Source of the DNA: Paeniglutamicibacter sp. Y32M11 | Lineage (GTDB): Bacteria > Actinomycetota > Actinomycetes > Actinomycetales > Micrococcaceae | DNA length: 64,000 bases | NCBI RefSeq assembly: GCF_019285735.1 | Contig: NZ_CP079107.1 | Span: 310,001 to 374,000, forward strand | Direction of reading: 5' to 3' | Part shown: positions 51,201-60,584 of the stretch, one piece after another | Layout of the letters: each line of letters opens with the position of its first letter | Position numbering within the stretch: the first letter of the stretch is position 1 | Made by a program: the position numbers and the translations under genes | Notes under the pieces: generated by a model | Databases searched by the model: none | Told to the model about the DNA's origin: nothing | The model's input: the letters and a program-made list of their open reading frames with translations, nothing else

Positions 51201-51570
51201 CCTGCGCTGCCGCAGACTTTCCCTTGGCCTTGATGTCGTTACGGATTTCCTTGACCTTGCCAGCGTTCTTGGTGGTCTTGCCGTGGGGCTTTTTGGCGCT
51301 GTCTGGCTGGGTGGCGGTAAACGCGCCCTGTCCCTCGAACTGCACGAATACGGAAACTTCTCCGCTGGCAGTGGACAGGGGGCCAGCTACCTTCAAGTTC
51401 TGCAACGACTTGGTGGCTAGTCCGCCGATTGATGGGGAATCGCCATTCGGGGCGACGTCGATCGTGGGAGGTGCTGCAAGAGAGGGGACGGACATGGTGA
51501 CGGCCAGGGCTAGCCCGGATGCCGATGCCAAAATCGTCCGCGCAAGCTTGTGGCGACGCGGGGTAAGCAT
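48283..51570 (-). CDS. Secreted S8 subtilisin-like peptidase with PA domain
   Basis: A 1095-residue exported protease from ATG 51570 (AAGGAG at five bases); the 13 codons upstream are not needed. The signal peptide is MLTPRRHKLARTILASASGL followed by ALAVTMSVPSLAAPP. An I9 propeptide-like region follows (VFVQFEGQGAF). Catalytic residues are Asp near 200 (IAVLDTGIDYTHAG), His near 275 (GHGSHVAGSAAG) and Ser near 620 (SGTSMATPHAAGIAAL), with a PA domain inserted between His and Ser (FEAGSLTGKWVWLQWS). A long beta-rich C-terminal part (Fn3-like and further domains) extends to the end without an anchor. It would degrade extracellular protein. Confidence 0.9.
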   Translation of the reverse strand: MLTPRRHKLARTILASASGLALAVTMSVPSLAAPPTIDVAPNGDSPSIGGLATKSLQNLKVAGPLSTASGEVSVFVQFEGQGAFTATQPDSAKKPHGKTTKNAGKVKEIRNDIKAKGKSAAAQAKADVIYSTTNSIPGVALRGDAEALRALASRSDVKKITAIVPKSPENKNADIDTRALQAWSALQETGQGVTIAVLDTGIDYTHAGFGGPGTVDGYKQAQDSTALPAADSGLYDPAKFIGGWDLVGDNYNADPDAEDYQPVPQPDANPLDCAAAGHGSHVAGSAAGYGVNADGSTFTGDYTKLTADDVAAMRIGPGSAPEAALVGIRVFGCGGSSSVVGQALDYVLDPNNDGNFDDRAQIVNMSLGSDHSPADDPENDIVNSLTDLGILSVVASGNAGDVTDVGGSPGNARSALTVANSVATKVTLDGITVNAPAENAGTAAGQYSSNFNYTAADPAALSGAVVMAPESNAFGCDPFEAGSLTGKWVWLQWSENLEFPCGSGTRFNNAEAAGATGVILDSEVSVFEAGIAGNATIPGAQFTKAYSDTLRPAAQAGTLNVTLDPALVGTASSDSGLGDTLNSSSSRGVHGSEGVVKPDIAAPGTLIGSVGVGTGNAPAVMSGTSMATPHAAGIAALVAGSGNYTAYQIKSIMMNTATADVLAANGEAYGPNRVGSGRVIADAALETPVYAFATADPDLTSVSFGVIEVDKKKYSATKSITVVNKSDKSQTYKVAYLPATKIPGASYTLSQKSVKLAAGATTNVKVTLNVDANKYAKTIDPTMDTEQLGLPRAWVADVSGRVELTSSTAPTLRVPVHAAPKLVSDMAAKKASFAKGATTGTIKLAGDDVVAGSGATQVRSLVSAFELGASSTKLPASADEVPGAREMDLQHVGAATTAPSTGAADGLLNFGVSTWGNWAHLAGGTEIDIEIDTNGDGEADFVTFNTVADGLDADLVATYSLNPVKQVDLQLLNGLGGDVDSNTFDTNVAGFPVSLAALGLTGSDAPISYRVYSYSQYNSDETGANVPVDATDWIDFNAIKPALSFAGEGTVFADLNKSQLKATVASTDTKAKALLLHLHNSSGQRAQVLDVQPRK

Positions 51571-51994
51571 AGTTCTCCTTGAATGGGATGGGAGCGATGC
51601 GAGAAACACCCGTGAAACAGGGGAATCCCAAGCGACATCCTATGTGAGTTCAAGCACATATCAAGGGGTTGTTTGATATTTTTTACAAAAAAGACATCGT
51701 GCCGACCCAAGTGCCCATGCGTGTGAGAGTCGTTGGTGAGGGAAGCTGGGGACGAAGTGTCGGCGCTGGTTGTTAGCGTGTTTTCAGGTCGGTGGTTCTG
51801 TGAGGAACCTCAGCCGATCAGCATGAGCGCCGGAATGTATCACCGGGTTGCGGGTGGCCCTGGGCAAGGACGTCGACCGCAATTGAGGGACAAACATACG
51901 GTGTGGCTCGGCCGTTTCTTGGGGAAACGAAAAACGCTGGTCCCATGCAATTTGCATGGGACCAGCGTTTACTCATCGCCGAAGGTATTCAGGA
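51571..51994. other. 424-bp intergenic region with subtilase promoter
   Basis: No gene is supported. A minus-strand promoter fits TTGATA (51664-51659) and TAGGAT (51642-51637) at 16-bp spacing, about 70 bases upstream of the subtilase start. The right end is the ThiD/PdxK terminator. In between I see no further element. Confidence 0.45.
51933..51969. terminator. Terminator of the ThiD/PdxK gene
   Basis: AACGCTGGTCCCATGC (51933-51948) pairs perfectly with GCATGGGACCAGCGTT (51954-51969), 5-base loop. On the minus strand a T-rich TTTTCG follows, so it works as a rho-independent terminator for the gene at 51995. Confidence 0.8.
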
Positions 51995-52819
51995 TTAGCG
52001 TGAACCGCCCTGCCACAATGCATCAAAGGGAGCCGCCGAGGAAACGCGGTTCTTGATGCCCTCGGTAACAAAGGCCTTTGCGTTGCGAGCAGCCTGCAAG
52101 GGTGTCTCACCCTTGGCCAGCTCCGCGGTGATCGCAGCAGCTAACGAGCAGCCAGCACCAGAGACTGCAACCTCGCCGACCTTGGGTGCGGAGAGAATCT
52201 CGAGGGTTTCACCGTCGTAGTAGACGTCCACGGCTTCGCTGCCAGCAAGGCGGATTCCGCCCTTGGCCAGTACCGTTGCCCCCGAGATGGCATGGATCTT
52301 CTTGGCGGCCTCGGTCAGGTCCTCAACGTTGTTGATCTTCATCCCGGAGAGGGACTCGGCCTCAAAGTGGTTGGGGGTAACAAAGGTGGCAAGTGGCAAC
52401 AGGTTTGCTTTGAGCGCTTCGTCGGTGTCCAGCGCGTGGCCCGGCTCCTGGCCCTTGCAGATCAACACAGGGTCGAGCAAAACGTTGTCCCATTGCTGGG
52501 ACTTTAGAGCCGTTGCGACGGTGTTGATGGTGGCCGGGGAGCCCATCATGCCGAGCTTTACGGTTTTTAGATCTGCGGCGTAACAGGTCTGGATGGCTTC
52601 CAGCTGATCGGCAATGACCTGTGGTTCGACGGGAACGAAGCGATGGTTCCAGTTGTCCTTCGGGTTAAAAGATACGATGCACGTCAACGCGACAATGCCG
52701 TAGGTGCCCAGTTCCTGGAAGGTCTTCAGGTCGGCCTGGGCGCCGGCGCCGCCGGTTGCTTCAGATCCGGCGATGGTCAAAGTGATGGCGGGACGGTTCC
52801 CGGTGGAGACAGAGGTCAT
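51995..52819 (-). CDS. Hydroxymethylpyrimidine/pyridoxine kinase (ThiD/PdxK)
   Basis: A 274-residue PfkB/ribokinase-fold kinase. The N-terminus TIAGSEATGGAGAQADLKTF is the ThiD/PdxK signature, VLLDPVLICKGQE provides the mid-domain strand, and SGAGCSLAAAITAELAKG carries the GAGC anion hole with the Cys of the PdxK-ThiD2 type. The Bacillus/Staphylococcus PdxK proteins use this form, so pyridoxine/pyridoxamine kinase in B6 salvage is at least as likely as HMP kinase. No thiamine or B6 genes flank it, and a start ATG 52819 is clear. Confidence 0.85.
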   Translation of the reverse strand: MTSVSTGNRPAITLTIAGSEATGGAGAQADLKTFQELGTYGIVALTCIVSFNPKDNWNHRFVPVEPQVIADQLEAIQTCYAADLKTVKLGMMGSPATINTVATALKSQQWDNVLLDPVLICKGQEPGHALDTDEALKANLLPLATFVTPNHFEAESLSGMKINNVEDLTEAAKKIHAISGATVLAKGGIRLAGSEAVDVYYDGETLEILSAPKVGEVAVSGAGCSLAAAITAELAKGETPLQAARNAKAFVTEGIKNRVSSAAPFDALWQGGSR

Positions 52820-52900
52820 GAATTCATTTTAGGCGCGCTTTTCCATGCTACGGCGCAGCCACGATCATCGGATGGCCAGATCGATAGTCGCTGTTAGCAT

Positions 52901-53557
52901 TCAGGACCGGGTGAACGTGGTCAACTGAGTGGCGTTGGACCACCCCGCGGGCCGATGTTCGCGTGTGCCCTGAGCGGTGTCGGCGCAGATCACCATAAAC
53001 AACACCGCCAAGCCCTGACCCGCAGCGGCGGCCGAGAGATTGGCCAAGATGGCTGCACGGAATTGCTCAACGTTTGCGGTGGCCGTGATGCTGGGATCGG
53101 CCAATAGCGCAAAACCGTCGCCGAAATGGACTCGACCCCGACCCGCGGTTGCATCAAAATCGGCAATTTCAACCACGTCATAGTCGTTCATGGGAGCTTC
53201 AAAGAGCGTGGCCGTTTCGGGCAACTGTGCCACCTGTTCCACATCGCTGGACAGGGCAGCCAACAACACTCGGCGGTCGGTGAGTGTCCACCCGCGTGTG
53301 GCCAGATCCCGACCAACCTCTGCATCGGGGGTACCGAGGAACGTCAAACGTGTCTGGGAATCGGGGGAGTCTGCTGTGGTTTTTTCTAACAGCCCGTTGA
53401 GATCGGAAGCAGCGGGCCATCTGCTGGTGATTTCATAGTCACTACCGTCTTCGGAAACGCTGTGGAGTTGGCCGTCTTCATCTCGCAGTACCGTGCGGTC
53501 TCTAAGTACGGCAAATGCCTGAACCCAATGCGGGAGGGTGGTGGACTCGAACGACAT
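52901..53557 (-). CDS. Uncharacterised protein with possible GNAT-like C-terminus
   Basis: A 218-residue soluble protein from ATG 53557 with AGGAG at eight bases. The C-terminal half (DVVEIADFDATAGRGRVHFG, then LSAAAAGQGLAVLFMVICAD) resembles the last strands and acetyl-CoA-binding helix of GNAT proteins, though the R/Q-x-x-G-x-G/A loop is not clear. The N-terminal half (FAVLRDRTVLRDEDGQLHSV) is not recognised. Its neighbours give no functional hint. Confidence 0.55.
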   Translation of the reverse strand: MSFESTTLPHWVQAFAVLRDRTVLRDEDGQLHSVSEDGSDYEITSRWPAASDLNGLLEKTTADSPDSQTRLTFLGTPDAEVGRDLATRGWTLTDRRVLLAALSSDVEQVAQLPETATLFEAPMNDYDVVEIADFDATAGRGRVHFGDGFALLADPSITATANVEQFRAAILANLSAAAAGQGLAVLFMVICADTAQGTREHRPAGWSNATQLTTFTRS

Positions 53558-53687
53558 TCAGGATGCTCCTATTTCTCATAGAGGTCATCGCAGGAACACG
53601 AGGGACGCGACGTGGCAGACCAACCGGTGGGGCTGCCGCTGACTATTCCTCCGCATTTCCTACTTCACTACCGACTCTACGCCTGCT

Positions 53688-53723
53688 GCGGGTGGTGCTT
53701 GGGACACTGCGAGGATCACCCGC
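53688..53723. terminator. Weak hairpin between the TetR gene and the 52901 gene
   Basis: GCGGGTG (53688-53694) and CACCCGC (53717-53723), 22-base loop, no T-run. It lies in the 174-base gap after the TetR stop on the minus strand. Confidence 0.35.
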
Positions 53724-53731
53724 CACGCTGA

Positions 53732-54382
53732 TCACCGGGAGATGGAACGAACCAAGGAGAGCAAGTCATCGAGGATGCTGCGCACTACGGGTAGGCGCGA
53801 AAGGACGACCAAACGGGCGATGACCGGCGAAATGTTTTTGATGAGTCGATGGCTACGTGATGCCTCGTCCGAAGTGTCGTAGGCCCAAAAGAGGAAAATG
53901 CCACGTTGGATCAACCAGAGAAGTTCGGGAAGGTCATGACGAATGGCTAGCGGCGGCAACGGACTACTGGCAGACACCACTTGGCGCCACAGCTCAAATT
54001 CCATGCTTCGTTGCGCTTCGTTGGGCTCTGCGGGAGATTCGGCAAAAGCCGCGCGGATAAAAGCGGGGCCAAATTCGTGGAACGGCGCCAGAATTTTCAA
54101 GCCGTTGCCCAGCGCCAAGCGAATGTTGGCTTCCAAGTTGTTCCCCGGGCGTAGCAACGGTCCAACGCTACTTCGGTGTTTCTGCACCAATCCACGAAAT
54201 AACTCGTGGACGATCTCATCCTTTGAATCGAAGTAGTAGTACGCGTTGCCCAAAGAAAGGCCGGATTCTTGGGCGATACTGCGCATCGTGGTGCCAGCAA
54301 ACCCTTGGGCAGCGAATAACTTCATGGCAGTGTCCAGCAGCAGCTGACGTGTTTCAACGCCCTTTGCTGTTTGCTGTCCCAT
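53732..54382 (-). CDS. TetR-family transcriptional regulator
   Basis: A 216-residue regulator from ATG 54382 (AAGGGG upstream). The N-terminal 50 residues are a TetR helix-turn-helix (TAMKLFAAQGFAGTTMRSIA, QESGLSLGNAYYYFDSKDEI). The rest is an all-helical ligand-binding domain (FIRAAFAESPAEPNEAQRSM, LLWLIQRGIFLFWAYDTSDE) of the AcrR-like subgroup. A perfect 24-bp palindrome lies 42 bases upstream of the start, so it is probably autorepressed. The true target gene may be the palindrome's other side, which faces the queuosine transporter gene. Confidence 0.88.
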   Translation of the reverse strand: MGQQTAKGVETRQLLLDTAMKLFAAQGFAGTTMRSIAQESGLSLGNAYYYFDSKDEIVHELFRGLVQKHRSSVGPLLRPGNNLEANIRLALGNGLKILAPFHEFGPAFIRAAFAESPAEPNEAQRSMEFELWRQVVSASSPLPPLAIRHDLPELLWLIQRGIFLFWAYDTSDEASRSHRLIKNISPVIARLVVLSRLPVVRSILDDLLSLVRSISR

Positions 54383-54854
54383 GACTTTCCCCTTACTGGC
54401 TCTTCGCTGACACTCATTATAGTCATTTTTGAACGTGTTCAAAAATGCGCTGTTTTGGTCAAAGCCCGAGTTCCCCTGCGGGTCTTTAGAGGTTTTCGAT
54501 TTCCTCGGGAAACCGCAAAGTTCATGTGTGTAGACACAGAACGCATAGGAAACGGCTGAACGATTTTCAACGGTTGAAGGCACGTCCCCAGCTTTCGGGG
54601 CCCGGCCATGAGGGAGCGATGACATGACGGATGGGAGTCGAATCAACGCGGGTAATGGGGTGTGCGGACATTAGCAGTGGAGCTGTTGATTCCGGTACAG
54701 CGGCGCCGCCCACCCGACATGGGATACTTGAACCTCAAGTGCTAATACAGCGAGTGGTCCTGGCTGCACACACTTTCCATCGGCGTACCTCGCCTTGGAA
54801 GTTGTTGCTCTCCGGGGCCAACTTGGCGAACCACTTCTTCGATTGGGTACAACC
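54383..54854. other. 472-bp divergent region between the TetR and YhhQ genes
   Basis: Apart from the 24-bp palindrome at 54424, it contains a second 13-bp palindrome TTCAACGGTTGAA (54566-54578) and a small hairpin ACTTGA-ACC-TCAAGT (54726-54740). I looked for a preQ1-type riboswitch before the transporter gene and did not find one. No gene is supported. Confidence 0.45.
54424..54447. promoter_or_regulatory. 24-bp perfect palindrome, TetR operator
   Basis: CATTTTTGAACGTGTTCAAAAATG without its two central bases is a perfect inverted repeat (11-2-11). It has the TGAAC-N2-GTTCA core often bound by TetR/AcrR-family dimers and lies directly upstream of the tetR gene. Confidence 0.75.
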
Positions 54855-55580
54855 ATGGGCGAAAAATCCGCCTCCATCAAACTACGTCCACAGGCTTCGC
54901 GCGCCATTTTTGCGTCCGCGGGAAGCCCCTATTTTTCCACGGTGCTGGCACTGATGGCCGTCGTGGTCATCCTCTCCAACATCGGCGCCGCGAAGGGGGT
55001 GACCTTTGGCCCGATCGTCACCGACGGTGGGTTCTTCCTTTTCCCGCTGGCCTACATCCTCGGCGATGTCATCTCCGAGGTTTACGGCTTTAGGGTCGCC
55101 CGCCGGGCCATCATCACCACCTTTGTGCTGGCAGCCTTCTCCACCCTCTGCTTCTGGATCATGATCGAATTGCCCGCCGCCGATTGGTATGACGGCCAGG
55201 CCGCACTCGAGCGCACACTGGGACCGGTCTGGTTGATCGTCCTAGCTTCGTTACTGGGGTTCTTGGTGGGACAAACACTGAATTCATTTGTCTTGGTAAA
55301 GATGAAAGAACGCTTTGGAGAACGCGGGCTGGTAGGACGCCTCATGGGTTCCACGGGGGTGGGAGAATTCGCCGACACCTTGATCTTCTGTTCCATTGCG
55401 GCTTCCGTCATCGGGATAACCGACCTGAAGACGTTCCTGAATTACCTGGTGGTCGGTTTCGTTTACAAAACCGCGGTGGAGTTCCTCTTTGTCCCCGTGA
55501 CGACGCTGGTCATCCGCTGGTTTAAGCGACGTGAACCTAGCTATGTCGCCACTGGCTCGGAGGCCAATAACGCCGTTTAG
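54855..55580 (+). CDS. yhhQ: Queuosine precursor transporter (YhhQ/QPTR)
   Basis: A 241-residue inner-membrane protein from ATG 54855 (MGEKSASIKL); the 20 codons upstream are unlikely to be used. About six helices carry the family motifs NIGAAKGVTFGP, FPLAYILGDVISEVYGFRVA, LNSFVLVKMKERFGERGLVG, TGVGEFADTLIFCSIA and VGFVYKTAVEFLF. YhhQ imports preQ0, preQ1 or queuine. With the tRNA-guanine transglycosylase at 59123 and no preQ0 synthesis genes in view, it supports salvage of queuosine precursors. Transcription is divergent from the TetR gene, separated by a palindrome that may control both. Confidence 0.88.
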   Translation: MGEKSASIKLRPQASRAIFASAGSPYFSTVLALMAVVVILSNIGAAKGVTFGPIVTDGGFFLFPLAYILGDVISEVYGFRVARRAIITTFVLAAFSTLCFWIMIELPAADWYDGQAALERTLGPVWLIVLASLLGFLVGQTLNSFVLVKMKERFGERGLVGRLMGSTGVGEFADTLIFCSIAASVIGITDLKTFLNYLVVGFVYKTAVEFLFVPVTTLVIRWFKRREPSYVATGSEANNAV

Positions 55581-55595
55581 CCGCGCACCACTAAT

Positions 55596-55657
55596 AAGGG
55601 GCGGCAAGCCCATCTTTCACCAATGGCACATGGTCAAGGGGAGGCTTGCGGCCCCTT
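55596..55657. terminator. Terminator after yhhQ
   Basis: AAGGGGCGGCAAGCC (55596-55610) and GGCTTGCGGCCCCTT (55643-55657) pair with one mismatch, followed by TTGTTGTGT. Confidence 0.7.
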
Positions 55658-55724
55658 GTTGTGTCCGCGGTTCTCATCCGAAATGCTGAGGCTTGCTGGT
55701 GTGGAGCATTGGTAGCATCGGGGC

Positions 55725-56417
55725 ATGGAGACCACTCACCGCGAGCTGCTACGGGCCACCGGACTAGTCGCTGGCTATGGCGGTAACGACGTGTGCGGCC
55801 CGGTAGACCTTGTGCTCGAAGCAGGCCAAGCGCGGGGTATTGTCGGGTTTAATGCCGCAGGTAAATCCACGCTGCTGCGCACCCTGGTGGGATATCAGGA
55901 ACCCGTCAGCGGAGAATCTGTGATCCTGGGATCGTTCACGGACGACTCAAGTTTCATCTACAGAAAAGCTGTGTCGGTGGTATTCGACGAAGATGCGTTC
56001 TTCCCCTCACTGAGCGTGGAAGAACATCTGCAGCTGATTGCCGGCGGCCACCAGATCGAGGAGCCGCAAGCCGCGGTCGAGGCGGAATTGAAATTCTTTG
56101 ACCTCACTGCGGCTCGTACCTCATATCCTCACCGCTTGTCCTCCGGGCAGCGCCGCAGATTGCTGTTGGCCGCGGCACTGGTACGCCCATCCCTTTTACT
56201 GGTCCTAGATGAACCCGAACAACGACTGGACCCGGTCATGCGCGCCGCCCTAGCGCTACGTCTACGACGTCTGGCCGATGCCGGCACGGCGCTGCTGGTC
56301 ATCACCCATGATCCCGAGTTCCTCACCATGGTGGCTGACTCCGTGCTGCTCATCGTGGATGGTCAGGTCATAGAGGCAAGTGTCCAAGACGGGGCGGCAT
56401 CGATTGCCCACGGCTGA
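55725..56417 (+). CDS. ABC transporter ATP-binding protein
   Basis: A 230-residue ABC ATPase: Walker A GFNAAGKST (about 41-49), signature LSSGQRRRL, Walker B LLLVLDEPEQRLDP and switch histidine VITHDPEF. The Q-loop position reads VFDEDAFFP, with Asp where Gln is usual; this may be a family feature. Its stop lies 38 bases inside the next gene, DUF6297, which is presumably the membrane partner. Together they resemble a two-component exporter found in Micrococcaceae and other Actinobacteria. Substrate unknown. Confidence 0.85.
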   Translation: METTHRELLRATGLVAGYGGNDVCGPVDLVLEAGQARGIVGFNAAGKSTLLRTLVGYQEPVSGESVILGSFTDDSSFIYRKAVSVVFDEDAFFPSLSVEEHLQLIAGGHQIEEPQAAVEAELKFFDLTAARTSYPHRLSSGQRRRLLLAAALVRPSLLLVLDEPEQRLDPVMRAALALRLRRLADAGTALLVITHDPEFLTMVADSVLLIVDGQVIEASVQDGAASIAHG

Positions 56418-58098
56418 CGCGCTGGCGGCTCTGGATAACACGCCCGTGGACTTTGACCCATGGGCGCGAAACCGCGTGGCGGAAAAGTTAGCTCGCCGCG
56501 ATGACTTCTGGGACCGTTTGGGCGATTTTTATGTCACCATGCTGGGCGCTGCGATCATTTTTTCCTACGCCGCGGGTCTGGCCTTTGCCTTCGCTGACCA
56601 ACTTCGATCCGCGTCCGACGGAGGATTGATCCGGGATGGCCTTGGGGTGGTGCCCGGCTCATCCGCCGCCTCGGCGCTGGTCATGCTCGGCTTATTGGGT
56701 GGTTTGTCGCTGATTGCTCGTCTGGGCCCGGCCGCTGTGGACCGGGCTCAAGGGTTTTGGTGGTTGAGTTTGCCCGTGGTGCGGACCGGGTTCCTGGCTC
56801 GATTGCTGCGTCAGCGATTGGTCAGTACTTTCGCCATTGGTGCCTTCCTTTGGCTGCCCATCGGCTATGGAAGCGTGATGGCGGGCATATCGCCCGGCTC
56901 AGCGCTGGGAGTGTTGCTCGGCGCCGTGACCCTAGGGATGCTTTTTGTGCTGATCTCACTACTGGCTGCGTTCTCGCAGACCCGCGGGCGGGGGCCAACC
57001 TTCCTTGCCGTGCTGAATTGGATGTGCGCAGCGGTGCTGGTGGCTTATCTGGTGGACGTGCTCTTGCGGGTGGGCGGAAGCGGCACCATGGAATGGTTCT
57101 GGTTTTCGCTGCCTTCCCGGTTGCCCGTAGTGGCCCAGGCTGGAGCCTGGTGGGTCCCAGTGGCCCTGATCGGTGCGGCTCTTGCCGGGTTCGCCGTACT
57201 GAGGGGCCAACTTCAACGTATTCCGAGTGCGGAATTAATCTCTCGAGGGGCGTCCAGCGCACATGCTGGTGCCGCGCTGGCAATGCTAGACGATAAGGCA
57301 CTAGGTAGTGCCATAGGCGCCGCGGGCTCCGGGGACAGCAAACGGGTCATGCTGGTACTGGCAAGAAATAAGCAACGCGGAGGAGATCTCTTCTCGCGTA
57401 TGCTTCCGGCGTCATGGGTCCGCGGCCCATTTTCGGCCCTGATCCGGGCCGAATTCTTGGTACTCCTGCGCACCAAGAAGACCTGGAGCGGGCTATTGGC
57501 GGGATGGAGTGTGCCGCTGGCCGGCGTCTTTGCCGTCCAGGGTGCGAGCGCGGTGGTGCTCGGAATACTGGTGATCGTCGGAGCGATTCTGGCGGCGCGG
57601 GCAGCCTCGGCGGCGGCTGCCCAAGCTGCGGATGTGCCAGCGCTGGATTCCATCATTCCGCTGAATCGCGGTGCGGTGCGCCAGACCCACGCGCTAGTCG
57701 CAGCGCTGCTGCTGGTCCCCTGGGGGATTTGCCTTGCCGCATTCCTGGGCTGGGCGGTGCACTTAGAGGGGACGGGATTCCTTCTGATGCTCGGTCTCGG
57801 TGCCCTCACGGGAATCGGTTTGGCCGCGGGCGCCGTGAGAATGGCTTTCCGACCAGCACTGGATTGGGGCTCTGTTTTGCTCATGTCCGCCGTGGGAAAG
57901 GCCGCAGGGCCCATGATTCAGCATCTACTCTACGGCTACGACGTCATGGTGCTCTCGGTCATCGGGCTGCTGGCGGCGTTCGTCTTAGTGCCGGTACCGC
58001 CCACCTTGATCCTGTTAGCCGTGCTGGTTGCCGTTGTTGCTTGGGCGGCGGGAACATCAACGGCGGTGCGCTCTCACGCTCACCGTTCTCAGCTGTAG
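56380..58098 (+). CDS. DUF6297-family membrane protein
   Basis: A 572-residue membrane protein from GTG 56380 (AGAGGC just upstream), overlapping the ABC ATPase by 38 bases in another frame. The 60-residue cytoplasmic N-terminus is followed by about twelve hydrophobic segments in two halves, with a soluble middle section (residues about 300-360, SSAHAGAALAMLDDKALGSA). The family is known only as a domain of unknown function in Actinobacteria. The overlap and order point to a permease subunit for the ATPase. Small or hydrophobic substrates are possible. Confidence 0.8.
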   Translation: MSKTGRHRLPTADALAALDNTPVDFDPWARNRVAEKLARRDDFWDRLGDFYVTMLGAAIIFSYAAGLAFAFADQLRSASDGGLIRDGLGVVPGSSAASALVMLGLLGGLSLIARLGPAAVDRAQGFWWLSLPVVRTGFLARLLRQRLVSTFAIGAFLWLPIGYGSVMAGISPGSALGVLLGAVTLGMLFVLISLLAAFSQTRGRGPTFLAVLNWMCAAVLVAYLVDVLLRVGGSGTMEWFWFSLPSRLPVVAQAGAWWVPVALIGAALAGFAVLRGQLQRIPSAELISRGASSAHAGAALAMLDDKALGSAIGAAGSGDSKRVMLVLARNKQRGGDLFSRMLPASWVRGPFSALIRAEFLVLLRTKKTWSGLLAGWSVPLAGVFAVQGASAVVLGILVIVGAILAARAASAAAAQAADVPALDSIIPLNRGAVRQTHALVAALLLVPWGICLAAFLGWAVHLEGTGFLLMLGLGALTGIGLAAGAVRMAFRPALDWGSVLLMSAVGKAAGPMIQHLLYGYDVMVLSVIGLLAAFVLVPVPPTLILLAVLVAVVAWAAGTSTAVRSHAHRSQL

Positions 58099-58157
58099 CA
58101 CGAAGCAACGATCGTGAAATCTGTGGCTGATACCGATTCTGCCCCTACGATGGGCTC

Positions 58158-58748
58158 ATGGAACTCCTTACGGCAGCTGGGCTGAGCTCGGCAGCAGGAT
58201 TAAACGCCTACATCCCCTTGCTCATATTGGGGTTGTTAAACCGCTTCACCGCATGGGTGGCATTACCCGAGGGGTGGGGCTGGCTGTCCAACGGTTGGGC
58301 GCTGGGAATACTGGCCGTGCTTCTGGTGATCGAGGTGGTGGCGGACAAGATACCAGTTGTTGATTCCTTTAATGACGTACTGCAGACCGTGGTACGTCCA
58401 GCCTCGGGCGGGCTGGTTTTCGCCTCCGGAGTCGGCGCGCAGACCATCGCCGTAAACAACCCCGATGCCACGTTCGGAACCTCGCAATGGGTACCGTTGG
58501 TGATCGGTGCGGGGATCGCGTTGATCTTCCATCTGCTGAAGTCTGGGGCTCGACCATTGCTGAATTTGGGGAGCGCTGGAGTCGCCGCGCCGGTGGTCAG
58601 CACCGCCGAAGACGGAGCATCACTGGGTCTAAGCGTCTTGGCCATCGCTCTGCCGGTCGTGGTGATCATTGTGGTCGTGGGCCTTGGCGTATTGCTTCTC
58701 TTTGGGGTGGCGAAGTTGCGTCCGCGACGAATGCGGAAGGCAATCTAA
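58158..58748 (+). CDS. DUF4126-domain membrane protein
   Basis: A 196-residue protein from ATG 58158. The start ELLTAAGLSSAAGLNAYIPL, then LVIEVVADKIPVVDSFNDVL and the following hydrophobic segments are typical of DUF4126, a family of small integral membrane proteins common in Actinobacteria and Proteobacteria. Four to five membrane helices are predicted; the last (LSVLAIALPVVVIIVVVGLG) precedes a basic tail. Function is unknown. It is separated from the ABC operon by 59 bases and may be part of it. Confidence 0.85.
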   Translation: MELLTAAGLSSAAGLNAYIPLLILGLLNRFTAWVALPEGWGWLSNGWALGILAVLLVIEVVADKIPVVDSFNDVLQTVVRPASGGLVFASGVGAQTIAVNNPDATFGTSQWVPLVIGAGIALIFHLLKSGARPLLNLGSAGVAAPVVSTAEDGASLGLSVLAIALPVVVIIVVVGLGVLLLFGVAKLRPRRMRKAI

Positions 58749-59122
58749 GGCCATAGAACGGTGGGCGTTTAACGCCACACTCGCGGCCCTCCGCTCAAGG
58801 AAAACCGCGAATGTGGTGGGTGGCTGCAACGCGAGATTCTTTTGTGGGTGTAGCGTCATCGGGTCCGGAACCCCTCGCTGCTGCGGCAACGCCCTTCGGT
58901 TGTTACTTTGCCGAATCGGAATCCTGTGTCGCGTCAACGGCGTTGATGCGACACTCGATGCTCGGGATTTTGGGGGCCCAAATTCTTTCGGTTCCGCCAT
59001 GCTTCGACATCGACAACAACTCCCGCCAATGCCATGGAACGCAGCAATGATTCACGAGTTGATTCAAGGAGCAGCCTGCCGATGACCAATGCGACGATGC
59101 TGTGGATGGCGACCTAGGTGGG
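58749..59122. other. 374-bp region between convergent genes, possible gene remnant
   Basis: No intact gene. On the minus strand 59113-58934 is open for 60 codons and begins VAIHSIVALVIGRLLLESTR, which looks like a membrane-protein fragment; it lacks a start and a ribosome binding site. No hairpin terminator is evident, which is unusual for this window. Confidence 0.35.
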
Positions 59123-60409
<1,287 letters not shown>

Positions 60410-60584
60410 CTACCTAGTGTGCCGCATGGTCCCGGTGAGAAGGCAAAATGTGGGCGTGCATTGGCTCACCTCGGGGTATTTCTTCGCTCACATCATCGAC
60501 TATCAGCACGGTGTACGGCGTAGCGTTGGAATGAGACCTGGCAGGATCCAAGCCAGCGCAACAGAGAGCGGCTACCAAGCAAAC

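Noticed and set aside
54383-54854. preQ1 riboswitch upstream of the queuosine transporter gene
   Set aside because: No pseudoknot-forming hairpin with an A-rich tail overlapping the ribosome binding site was found; only small palindromes are present.
58934-59113. Minus-strand frame with a membrane-helix-like peptide (possible gene remnant)
   Set aside because: No start codon or ribosome binding site and only 60 codons; too little to name, kept as a note in the intergenic entry.
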